A stretch of DNA of 5,287 nucleotides from CAZRRV01 sp964406705 (GCA_964406705.1 CAYOSS010000100.1:1-5287), one strand, 5' to 3'; positions 1-4,948 are shown, counted from the first letter of the stretch. Made by a program: numbers and translations. The notes: generated by a model from the sequence alone, not told the origin.

Positions 1-65
1 CAGTTGGTTAGAGTACCTGCTTGACATGCAGGGGGTCGGTGGTTCAAGTCCACTTGTCTTCACCA
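1..65 (+). tRNA. tRNA-Val (anticodon GAC), 5' end cut off by the window
   Basis: This is the 3' part of a valine tRNA. The anticodon arm is CCTGC (16-20), loop TTGACAT (21-27) and GCAGG (28-32), which puts GAC at 23-25. The T arm is GGTGG (38-42), loop TTCAAGT (43-49) and CCACT (50-54), with one G-T wobble. The 3' acceptor strand TGTCTTC (55-61) is followed by discriminator A62 and a genome-encoded CCA (63-65). The D loop AGTTGGTTA and the 3' D-stem strand GAGT (11-14) are present. The 5' acceptor strand (expected GAAGACA) and most of the 5' D stem lie left of the window, about a dozen bases. The identity rests on the anticodon and is secure. Confidence 0.95.
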
Positions 66-71
66 GCAAAA

Positions 72-106
72 AAGCCGGGGCGAGATGACCGCTCCGGCTT
101 GTTTTT
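72..106 (+). terminator. intrinsic terminator downstream of tRNA-Val
   Basis: An 11-bp stem (72-82 with 90-100, containing one G-T wobble) closes the 7-nt loop AGATGAC and runs into the T-rich tract TTGTTTTT. It starts six bases after the tRNA CCA end, so it most likely ends the tRNA transcript on the + strand. The poly-A run at 68-73 gives it some bidirectional character, so it could also stop transcripts arriving from the leftward operon. Confidence 0.92.
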
Positions 107-133
107 ATGCGTGACCCGCCCGGCGCCGCCTTT

Positions 134-383
134 AAGCGGTCAGCTCCCGGAAAATACGCGCTTGGGCCCCCCCCGAGTAGTTATTTCCCGCGAGGATACA
201 CGCTTTTTGCACCCCCTAAAGCGGTCAGCTCCCCGGAAGATATGCGCGAGAGCGCCCGCAGAGAGGCCGCTTTCTCCAAACACGCGCCCGGCCGCCCGCC
301 GACCGGCTGATTTTCCCAGGAAGAAGCGCGCGACGGTGCCCGCCAAACGGCAATTCCGCGAAGTCGCCGCCCGGCGGGCCCCT
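134..383. repeat. about six degenerate tandem units of about 42 bp in a gene-free spacer
   Basis: The spacer between the tRNA terminator and the end of the leftward operon holds no convincing gene. Units begin near 134, 176, 219, 262, 302 and 345. Each reads roughly as a purine-rich lead (AAGCGGTCAG in the best copies), then T/C-TCCCGGAAGA, then GCGCG, then a C-rich GCCCGCC end. Units 1 and 3 are clearly related: AAGCGGTCAGCTCCC occurs in both (134-148 and 219-233). Units 2, 4, 5 and 6 are decayed and are recognised mainly by spacing and by the CCCGG...GCGC...GCCCGCC pattern. The function is unknown. No U-tract hairpin ends the leftward operon here. The array could be a decayed minisatellite or remains of an intergenic repeat family. 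Confidence 0.5.
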
Positions 384-1136
384 TCAGATATTGTAATCGT
401 AGTCCGGCATAGTGCGCCGCAGGAACCGCTTGGCGGCGGCGGTGGAGGGCGAGCGGAAAAAATCCCCTGACGGGCGGTCCTCCGCTATCACTCCCTCGTC
501 CATAAAGACCACGCGGTTCGCCGCGCCCCTCGCGAAAGCCATTTCGTGGGTCGCCACCACCATAGTGACCCCCTCGTGGGCGAGCATTTTCATCACGTCG
601 AGAACCTCGCCGGTAAGCTCGGGGTCGAGCGCGGAAGTGGGCTCGTCGAAGAGGATTATCTCGGGCGAGGGAGCTATTGCCCTCGCTATCGCCACCCTCT
701 GCTGCTGCCCTCCCGACAGCTGATCGGGGTAGTACTCCGCGCGGTCCAGCATCCCCACCTTTTTGAGGACGCGCAGCGCCGTCTCCCTCGCCTCTTTCGA
801 GGGGATCCTCCTCGCGACGGTGAGCCCCTCCATCACGTTTTGAAGGGCGGTTTTGTTGCGGAAGAGGTTGTAGCTCTGGAAGACGAAGCCCATCTTCATA
901 CGAAGGCGCCGCACCTGCCGCCCTCCGACCTTGGTGATGTCGTGCCGGTAGTCGTCGAACACTATCTCGCCCGCGTCCGCCCTCTCAAGGAAGCTGACGC
1001 ACCGCAGCAGGGTGGTCTTCCCCGCGCCGCTGCTGCCGAGCAGCGCCACGACCTCGCCGTTGTCCACCCGCAGGCTCGCCCCGCGCAGTACCTCGTTTTC
1101 GCCGAACTTCTTGTGAAGCCCGTTTACCTCCAGCAT
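384..1136 (-). CDS. polar amino acid ABC transporter ATP-binding protein
   Basis: This 250-residue protein is the cytoplasmic ATPase of a PAAT/HAAT-family amino acid importer (GlnQ/HisP/TcyC type). It would work as a dimer docked on the permease encoded two genes upstream. All nucleotide-binding motifs are intact and in order: Walker A GSSGAGKT (34-41), Q-loop Gln87, signature LSGGQQQR (140-147), Walker B ILFDE (161-165), D-loop SALD (168-171) and H-loop His197. The stretch GFVFQSYNLFRNKTALQNV (83-101) is typical of this subfamily, and the length matches it. The start ATG lies 9 bases after the CMD-1 stop. The only good Shine-Dalgarno, GAGGAG, is formed by the last two CMD-1 codons, about 12 nt upstream, so translation is probably coupled. 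It is the last gene of the leftward operon. The substrate cannot be read from an ATPase. Confidence 0.95.
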   Translation of the reverse strand: MLEVNGLHKKFGENEVLRGASLRVDNGEVVALLGSSGAGKTTLLRCVSFLERADAGEIVFDDYRHDITKVGGRQVRRLRMKMGFVFQSYNLFRNKTALQNVMEGLTVARRIPSKEARETALRVLKKVGMLDRAEYYPDQLSGGQQQRVAIARAIAPSPEIILFDEPTSALDPELTGEVLDVMKMLAHEGVTMVVATHEMAFARGAANRVVFMDEGVIAEDRPSGDFFRSPSTAAAKRFLRRTMPDYDYNI

Positions 1137-1145
1137 AAAGCCCCG

Positions 1146-1658
1146 CTACTCCTCGGGCTCTTCCGCCGGGATCTGGAGAATGTCGTTGAGGTAGTTGTTC
1201 GCGACCATCATCACGCCCATCGTCGTTATGGCGACTATTTCCTCCTCGGTGAACTCCTCCCGCATTCTCCCGAACAGCTCGTCCGAGACCTCCTTGGGGT
1301 GCTTCGCTATGACCCGCCCGTACTCCAAGAGCAGCTTCTCGCGGTCGGTAAACTCGAACGTGGCGAAGTCAATCCCGTTGCGGTGGAGCAGGTTCTCGAA
1401 GTACCTGGTGCACACCAGGCACTCGTTCTCCGCCGATACCGCGTACTCGAAGAAGTCCCCCGCCCGCTTGCCTATCAGCCGCTGGAGCTCGTCGTCGAGG
1501 GCGTAGGCCCCCTCCTCGAGCGCGTTGAACGCCGGGACGCAGTGCAAGAGCGTGCGCTTCTCCGGGGTGATCCTGTGCCCCGCCGCTATATGCGCCGCGA
1601 CGGCGTCCTTTACGTTCCGGGGCGCGGTTTCGATGTCAATCTCGGATATTCTCGCCAT
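1146..1658 (-). CDS. AhpD/carboxymuconolactone decarboxylase-like protein with CxxC (CMD-1)
   Basis: This 170-residue protein belongs by overall pattern to the carboxymuconolactone decarboxylase/AhpD-like fold (PF02627 type). It keeps a vicinal pair, Cys80-Leu-Val-Cys83, inside the helix after GDFFEYAVSAENE. In AhpD the active site is Glu-x11-Cys-x2-Cys-x3-His. Here Asp68 sits at the Glu position and Phe87 at the His position, so a thiol-disulfide role is plausible but classic peroxidase proton relay is not shown. The start at 1658 was chosen because AAAGGAG (1667-1673) lies 8 nt upstream; an in-frame ATG at 1715 would add 19 residues inside the permease gene. It begins 2 bases after the permease stop and its final codons supply the RBS of the ATPase gene. 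It is clearly related to CMD-2 (DDELQ, EYAVS and GI-F...E-T-E-L patterns shared). The physiological substrate is unknown. Confidence 0.85.
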   Translation of the reverse strand: MARISEIDIETAPRNVKDAVAAHIAAGHRITPEKRTLLHCVPAFNALEEGAYALDDELQRLIGKRAGDFFEYAVSAENECLVCTRYFENLLHRNGIDFATFEFTDREKLLLEYGRVIAKHPKEVSDELFGRMREEFTEEEIVAITTMGVMMVANNYLNDILQIPAEEPEE

Positions 1659-1660
1659 AG

Positions 1661-2365
1661 TTACTTCTCCTTTACAAGCGGGAGACGGAAACGGCGCTTC
1701 CCGCGCGGCTTCCACTCCAGTTTTTTCTCCAAAAATGACTGCAAAAGGGTCAGCAAAGTGTTGAGCAGCAGGTACACCACCGCCGCCTCCAAGTAGAGGG
1801 CGAAGGGCTCGAAGTAGACGGAGGCTATCTGCTGGGCCGTCTTAAACAGCTCCACCACGGTGATGCTCGCGGCGAGGGAGGTGTCCTTGGTAAGCCCTAT
1901 AAACGAGTTAAAGAGGTTGGGGAACGCGACCCTCGCCGCCTGCGGGAGGATTATCCTCCTCATAACCTGCCAGTAGCTGAGCCCCGCCATATAGCCCGCC
2001 TCGGCCTGCCCCACGGGGACGGAGAGGATCGAGCTTCTTATGGTCTCGGCGCTGTACGCCGCGGTGTTGAGCGAGAAGGCTATGACCGCCGCCGGGAACG
2101 CCTCGAGCGTTATCCCTATGGAGGGCAGCCCGAAGAACACTATGTAGAGCTGCACCAACAGCGGCGTCCCCCGGAAAATCCATATGTAGACCCTCGCGAA
2201 CTGCTTTAACACCTTAATATTGAGTATCTGTACCAGCGCCAACAGGAACGCCAGCACCAGGCTCACCGCGAAGATGATTACGGTCAGCGGGATGGTAACT
2301 TTTACGCACGCCAACAGCAATTTCGGAAAGGAATCCGTCAGGATCCCGAGAAGTCGTTCACTCAT
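1661..2365 (-). CDS. polar amino acid ABC transporter permease
   Basis: This 234-residue inner-membrane protein is a permease of the His/Glu/Gln/Arg/opine class, which also includes cystine permeases. Hydrophobic segments lie at about 18-47, 60-80, 88-105, 150-170 and 187-210. FRGTPLLVQ (64-72) is a family signature. The EAA cytoplasmic loop that docks on the ATPase runs from Glu122 (EAGYMAGLSYWQ) to Leu140-Pro141, with Gly128 in its conserved place. No second permease is intact nearby, so a homodimeric channel is expected. The ATG at 2365 has GGGAG about 8 nt upstream. SBP-2 ends 39 bases before it, and CMD-1 starts 2 bases after its stop. The C-terminus is basic (KPRGKRRFR), as in a cytoplasmic tail. 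A broken second copy of its first codons lies at 3297-3374. Confidence 0.94.
   Translation of the reverse strand: MSERLLGILTDSFPKLLLACVKVTIPLTVIIFAVSLVLAFLLALVQILNIKVLKQFARVYIWIFRGTPLLVQLYIVFFGLPSIGITLEAFPAAVIAFSLNTAAYSAETIRSSILSVPVGQAEAGYMAGLSYWQVMRRIILPQAARVAFPNLFNSFIGLTKDTSLAASITVVELFKTAQQIASVYFEPFALYLEAAVVYLLLNTLLTLLQSFLEKKLEWKPRGKRRFRLPLVKEK
1667..1673 (-). promoter_or_regulatory. Shine-Dalgarno deciding the CMD-1 start
   Basis: AAAGGAG on the minus strand, 8 nt before the ATG at 1658, lies within the last permease codons (the protein ends LVKEK). It favours this ATG over the in-frame upstream ATG at 1715 and implies permease/CMD-1 translational coupling. Confidence 0.8.
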
Positions 2366-2404
2366 CGCGTTCTCTCCCGATCCGGGGCGTCGCTTGACCG
2401 CCCG
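2325..2404. repeat. 80-bp perfect direct repeat, copy A
   Basis: This stretch is identical base for base to 3334-3413, exactly 1009 bp away. It covers the 39-bp spacer between SBP-2 and the permease plus the first 41 bases of the permease gene. The identity of non-coding bases shows recent duplication or recent homogenisation. Confidence 0.95.
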
Positions 2405-3253
2405 TTACTTTACTTCTTTCGTATAATCCCCGCCGACGTACTTGACGGAAATCTCGGATAATGTGCCGTCAGAGAGCAGCTCGTTCAGCGCGTCGTTTAT
2501 GGCCTTCAGCAGCCGGTCCTCGCCCTTGCGCACGGGGATCGCTATCTCCTCGTAGGAGTCCGGGATCGCGAACGCCACCTTGAGGTTCGCGTCGGGGTGC
2601 TCGTCGAGGTAACACTTCAGCACCAGCGGGTCGAAGTTGACGAAGTCGGCTCTCCCCGAGAGCAGCAGAGACGCGGCCTCGGCGGGGGTGTCAATGCCCA
2701 CGATCTCCGCGCCCCTCTCCTCGAACCAGGGGTTGAACACGTTGGTCGCGGTGGTGGCTATCTTCTTGCCCTTGAGATCCGCCTCGGTCTTGATCTCGTC
2801 GTTGTCCCCGCGCACCACAACCTGCTTCGGGATATAGAGGTACGAGTCGGTGAAGTCGTACTTCTCCTTGCGCTCGTCGGAAACGCCCACGTCGTTTATC
2901 ACCGTGTCGAGCCGTCCGCTGTCCACGCCCGTCAGCAGCGAATCCCACGCCGCCTCGAAGAACTCCACCTCCACTCCCAATTTTTCGGCTATCGCCTTCG
3001 CGACCTCGATGTCAAGCCCGATCAGCTCGTTCGTCTCCTGATCGTGGTAGGTGAACGGCGGATAGGTCCCCTCGATGCCGACCACGATCTTGCCGGCCTT
3101 CTGTATCGCCGCCAACTGGTCGTCCGGCTCCCCGCCGCCGGAAGCCGAGCCGTCGGAAGCGGAGCCGCCGCTCTTTCCGCACCCCGCGAGCGCGCCTAAG
3201 AGCAGGACCGCCGCCAACACGAGCGATATCGCCCGAAACTTTTTCCCTTTCAT
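2405..3253 (-). CDS. amino acid ABC transporter substrate-binding lipoprotein, SBP-2
   Basis: This 282-residue extracytoplasmic receptor belongs to solute-binding family 3 (SBP_bac_3). It has a lipoprotein signal: basic MKGKKFR, a hydrophobic stretch at 8-23 and lipobox LAGC with Cys25 as the lipidated residue. A flexible Gly/Ser/Asp linker follows (about 26-45), then the two-lobe fold. VINDVGVSDERKEKYDF (118-134) includes Arg128, the usual carboxylate-binding arginine. Asp208 in RADFVNFD fits the usual amino-group contact. Gly123 replaces the Thr normally found two residues after Asn/Gln in the VTxSDER motif. The resemblance to FliY/TcyJ suggests cystine or a related polar amino acid, but this is not proved. 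The start at 3253 was chosen because AGGAG lies 7 nt upstream; longer versions add residues without a signal peptide. It is the same length as SBP-1 and aligns without gaps, about 71% identical by my count. Confidence 0.93.
   Translation of the reverse strand: MKGKKFRAISLVLAAVLLLGALAGCGKSGGSASDGSASGGGEPDDQLAAIQKAGKIVVGIEGTYPPFTYHDQETNELIGLDIEVAKAIAEKLGVEVEFFEAAWDSLLTGVDSGRLDTVINDVGVSDERKEKYDFTDSYLYIPKQVVVRGDNDEIKTEADLKGKKIATTATNVFNPWFEERGAEIVGIDTPAEAASLLLSGRADFVNFDPLVLKCYLDEHPDANLKVAFAIPDSYEEIAIPVRKGEDRLLKAINDALNELLSDGTLSEISVKYVGGDYTKEVK
3069..3229. repeat. 161-bp near-identical block in SBP-2, pairs with 4078-4238
   Basis: At a constant offset of 1009 bp I see only two mismatches (3089 and 3135). 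The block encodes most of the signal peptide, the lipobox, the unconstrained Gly/Ser linker and the start of the mature domain. The flanking coding sequence differs much more. Confidence 0.9.
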
Positions 3254-3294
3254 AGAGATACTCCTTTTTAAGATACGGGACAAGCCCCGAAAAT
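3254..3294 (-). pseudogene. probable 3' fragment of a CMD gene before SBP-2
   Basis: Read on the minus strand from 3294 to the SBP-2 ATG, this aligns with the 3' end of CMD-2 and its spacer to the SBP-1 ATG. ATTTTCG, TTGTC and AAAAAGGAGTA are shared in the same order with a single one-base gap, about 33 of 43 positions including the ATG. The reading frame is broken: the equivalent of ELKKE-stop is lost. Part of the match is the ribosome binding site, which is conserved for its own reasons, so the fragment is probable rather than certain. Confidence 0.5.
3261..3269 (-). promoter_or_regulatory. Shine-Dalgarno deciding the SBP-2 start
   Basis: AAAAAGGAG on the minus strand lies 7 nt before the ATG at 3253, the same geometry as for SBP-1. 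It sets the start so that the protein begins with a lipoprotein signal peptide. Confidence 0.85.
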
Positions 3295-3296
3295 GA

Positions 3297-3374
3297 GGAA
3301 CGGCAACTTTTACGCGCGCCGACGGCAATCCCGGGAAAGGAATCCGTCAGGATCCCGAGAAGTCGTTCACTCAT
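3297..3374 (-). pseudogene. 5' fragment of a second permease copy, frameshifted
   Basis: From the ATG at 3374 this repeats the start of the intact permease (MSERLLGILTDSFP), with identical DNA over the first 41 bases. A single extra C near 3331-3333 then shifts the frame; after it the other frame continues as a recognisable match (PSARVKVAVP against LLLACVKVTIP). Homology stops at about 3297, where it meets the probable CMD 3' fragment. Everything else of this permease copy is missing. The ATG and its Shine-Dalgarno are still intact, so the start may be used and would read out of frame into SBP-2 until a stop at 3012. Confidence 0.88.
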
Positions 3375-3413
3375 CGCGTTCTCTCCCGATCCGGGGCGTC
3401 GCTTGACCGCCCG
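3334..3413. repeat. 80-bp perfect direct repeat, copy B
   Basis: This copy is identical to 2325-2404. It covers the spacer after SBP-1 and the first bases of the permease fragment. The two copies flank the SBP-2 gene, so recombination between them could delete SBP-2 or make chimeric SBP genes. Confidence 0.95.
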
Positions 3414-4262
3414 CTACTCTATTTCTTTCGTATAATCCCCGCCGACGTATTTGTTGGAGAGCTCGGCCAGGGTGCCGTCGGCGAGCAGCTCGTCGATGAC
3501 GCCGTTCACCGCTTCCAACAGACGGGTCTCACCCTTGCGGATCGGAATGGCGGCGTCCTCCACCATACCCGGAATGTTAAACGCGACCTTGACATTGGCG
3601 TCGGGGTGCTCTTTGAGATAGCTGTTCAGCACGACCGGCCCCGTAACGGTGAAGTCCGCGCGCCCGGAAGTCAGCATCTGGAGCGCCTCGTCCCCCGTGT
3701 CTATCGCCGCGACCGTCGCGCCCTGCTCCTGCAGCCACGGCACAATGTCGTTGGTGGTGTTGCAGGCGACCGTTTTCCCCTTGAGATCCGCGATCGAGTT
3801 AATGCGGGTCTCATCGCCGCGCACCACGATTTGGCGGGGCACGAAGTAGTAGGATTTGGAGAAATCGTATTTTTCCCTGCGCTCATCCGTGGGCGTGACG
3901 GCGTTGATGACCGTATCCAGCCGCCCGCTGTCAATCCCGATCAGCAGAGAATCCCAGGGAGCCTCCACGAACTCTACCTCTACGCCCAATTTTTCCGCGA
4001 TCGCTTTGGCGAGATCCACGTCTAAGCCGACCAGCTCGTTGGTTTTCGGGTCGTGGTACGTGTACGGGGGGTAGTTGCCCTCGATGCCGACCACGATTTT
4101 GCCGGCCTTCTGTATCGCCGCCAACTGGTCGTCCGGCTCCCCGTCGCCGGAAGCCGAGCCGTCGGAAGCGGAGCCGCCGCTCTTTCCGCACCCCGCGAGC
4201 GCGCCTAAGAGCAGGACCGCCGCCAACACGAGCGATATTACGCGAAATTTTTTGCTTTTCAT
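3414..4262 (-). CDS. amino acid ABC transporter substrate-binding lipoprotein, SBP-1
   Basis: This 282-residue family 3 solute-binding lipoprotein is a paralog of SBP-2 with exactly the same length. Signal MKSKKFRVIS..., lipobox LAGC with Cys25 and the Gly/Ser/Asp linker are nearly identical to SBP-2 (59 of the first 62 residues). Identity falls to about half in residues 121-210, which cover the hinge and much of lobe 2. VINAVTPTDERREKYDF (118-134) keeps Thr123 and Arg128, as in FliY/TcyJ cystine binders. The Asp that normally holds the ligand amino group is Gly208 (RADFTVTG), whereas SBP-2 has Asp208. The ligand may therefore differ from that of SBP-2 or may not be a standard alpha-amino acid. 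The start is set by AGGAG 7 nt upstream; the spacer from CMD-2 is only 4 bases, so translation is probably coupled. It lacks its own intact permease and would share the one at 1661-2365. Confidence 0.93.
   Translation of the reverse strand: MKSKKFRVISLVLAAVLLLGALAGCGKSGGSASDGSASGDGEPDDQLAAIQKAGKIVVGIEGNYPPYTYHDPKTNELVGLDVDLAKAIAEKLGVEVEFVEAPWDSLLIGIDSGRLDTVINAVTPTDERREKYDFSKSYYFVPRQIVVRGDETRINSIADLKGKTVACNTTNDIVPWLQEQGATVAAIDTGDEALQMLTSGRADFTVTGPVVLNSYLKEHPDANVKVAFNIPGMVEDAAIPIRKGETRLLEAVNGVIDELLADGTLAELSNKYVGGDYTKEIE
4078..4238. repeat. 161-bp near-identical block in SBP-1, pairs with 3069-3229
   Basis: This is the partner of the block in SBP-2, with two mismatches over 161 bases. It is far more conserved than the rest of the gene although it encodes a low-constraint linker. 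Confidence 0.9.
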
Positions 4263-4266
4263 AAAG

Positions 4267-4764
4267 TTACTCCTTTTTCAGCTCTAAGACAATCTCGAAA
4301 ATGTTGTCCGCCACGGTGAGCACCGCCATACCCGTTATCACCGCCAACTGCCCGTCGGAAAACTTCTCCTTTAAGCGGGCCTTAAGCTCGGGGGATATCC
4401 CTTTGGGGTCCCTCGCCACGGCGCGCCCGAAGTCGACTATCAGCCGCTCCTCCTCGGTAAGCTCCGTCTTGCCGAACTCTATCCCGTGCTTCTCCATACA
4501 CTTGGAATAGGCGTACAGGCAAAAGGGCGCCCCGAGCTCCAGCGAGACCGCGTACTCTAATAAGTCCCCCAGGCGGTTGCCGACCCGCGCCTGCAGCTCG
4601 TCGTCCATCCTGCAGCAGGGGACTTCGAGGTTCCTGTAGACCGCGGGGTTGATCAGCAGCGTCCCGAGCTTCTGCGAGACGGGCTTCTCCCGCCCGATTT
4701 CGTTCAGAACGGATTTAGCCTCCTCCGACGCGCTTTCGTATGTGACCGGCTTTAACCAGGGCAT
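4267..4764 (-). CDS. AhpD/carboxymuconolactone decarboxylase-like protein lacking the CxxC pair (CMD-2)
   Basis: This 165-residue protein is the first gene of the operon and a diverged relative of CMD-1. Shared marks include MDDELQ (53-58), GDLLEYAVS (66-74), GIEF followed by E-T-E, the PK-S-EL-R helix and the closing VADNIFEIVLEL, which fits the last helix of this fold. Against CMD-1, Ala79 replaces the first catalytic-position Cys and Cys82 keeps the second, so a vicinal disulfide cannot form there. Cys50 and Cys51 are adjacent and Cys89 is nearby, but none restores the motif. The start ATG has an excellent AAGGAGGA site (4771-4778) about 7 nt upstream. Its last codons, AAG GAG TAA, provide the RBS of SBP-1. 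It could be a non-redox paralog, a regulator of CMD-1, or an enzyme with a different substrate; the sequence does not decide. Confidence 0.85.
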   Translation of the reverse strand: MPWLKPVTYESASEEAKSVLNEIGREKPVSQKLGTLLINPAVYRNLEVPCCRMDDELQARVGNRLGDLLEYAVSLELGAPFCLYAYSKCMEKHGIEFGKTELTEEERLIVDFGRAVARDPKGISPELKARLKEKFSDGQLAVITGMAVLTVADNIFEIVLELKKE

Positions 4765-4770
4765 CGCGGT

Positions 4771-4778
4771 TCCTCCTT
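4771..4778 (-). promoter_or_regulatory. strong Shine-Dalgarno of CMD-2
   Basis: AAGGAGGA on the minus strand, ending 6 nt before the ATG at 4764, is the best ribosome binding site in the operon and fixes the first start. Confidence 0.88.
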
Positions 4779-4816
4779 AAATATAATGCGGTTCCGGTGA
4801 CCTTCGCCGCCGCGCC

Positions 4817-4837
4817 CCGGGGGTTTCGCTCCCCCGG
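4817..4837 (-). other. stable GC hairpin in the operon leader
   Basis: CCGGGGG (4817-4823) pairs perfectly with CCCCCGG (4831-4837) around a 7-nt loop. It lies in the predicted 5' untranslated region, about 40 nt before the CMD-2 Shine-Dalgarno. Neither strand has a following U-tract, so it is not a normal intrinsic terminator. It could stabilise the mRNA or take part in leader control. A smaller 6-bp hairpin (4877-4882 with 4894-4899) lies upstream. Confidence 0.7.
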
Positions 4838-4851
4838 CGGATAAGTAAGCG

Positions 4852-4917
4852 TTAACCCGCCACGCTACATCGTTCCCGGAGATATATCCCGCTTCTCCGT
4901 AACGGCGACGCGTCCAT
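4852..4917 (-). CDS. possible 21-codon leader ORF
   Basis: An ATG at 4917 opens a 21-codon frame ending in TAA at 4852, within the predicted leader and about 25 nt after the expected transcription start. A G-rich AAGGGGG lies about 9 nt upstream as a weak Shine-Dalgarno. The peptide begins MDASPLRRSG and holds four Arg codons (CGG, AGA, CGG, CGA) and one Cys codon (TGT). It ends 14 nt before the 4817-4837 hairpin, an arrangement like an attenuator leader. Frames of this length occur often by chance, so this is a suggestion only. Confidence 0.25.
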   Translation of the reverse strand: MDASPLRRSGIYLRERCSVAG

Positions 4918-4948
4918 CCCGCTCGCCCCCTTCGGTGTTTATACGGGT

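Noticed and set aside
286..320. Intrinsic terminator for the leftward operon or a + strand transcript
   Set aside because: The GC-rich sequence can fold in several weak ways, but none has a clean stem followed by a U-tract on the needed strand.
140..346. - strand open frame of 68 codons in the left spacer
   Set aside because: It lies wholly inside the degenerate repeat, has no Shine-Dalgarno I can support and shows no recognisable protein pattern.
21..470. + strand open frame of 149 codons over the tRNA and spacer
   Set aside because: It starts inside the tRNA, crosses its terminator and enters the antisense of the ATPase. Composition is Pro/Arg-rich without any domain.
546..1796. Long + strand open frame of 416 codons opposite the ATPase, CMD-1 and permease
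   Set aside because: It runs antisense across three well-supported genes with intact motifs, has Val/Leu/Arg-rich shadow composition and no family features. It is a product of GC-rich third positions on the other strand.
2597..3199. + strand open frame of 200 codons opposite SBP-2
   Set aside because: It is antisense to a clear lipoprotein gene with no good RBS; a similar shadow exists opposite SBP-1, as expected for paralogs.
4782..4795. -10 box immediately upstream of CMD-2
   Set aside because: TATATT-like bases occur just before the RBS, but the transcript would begin at or inside the Shine-Dalgarno and no -35 box is present.
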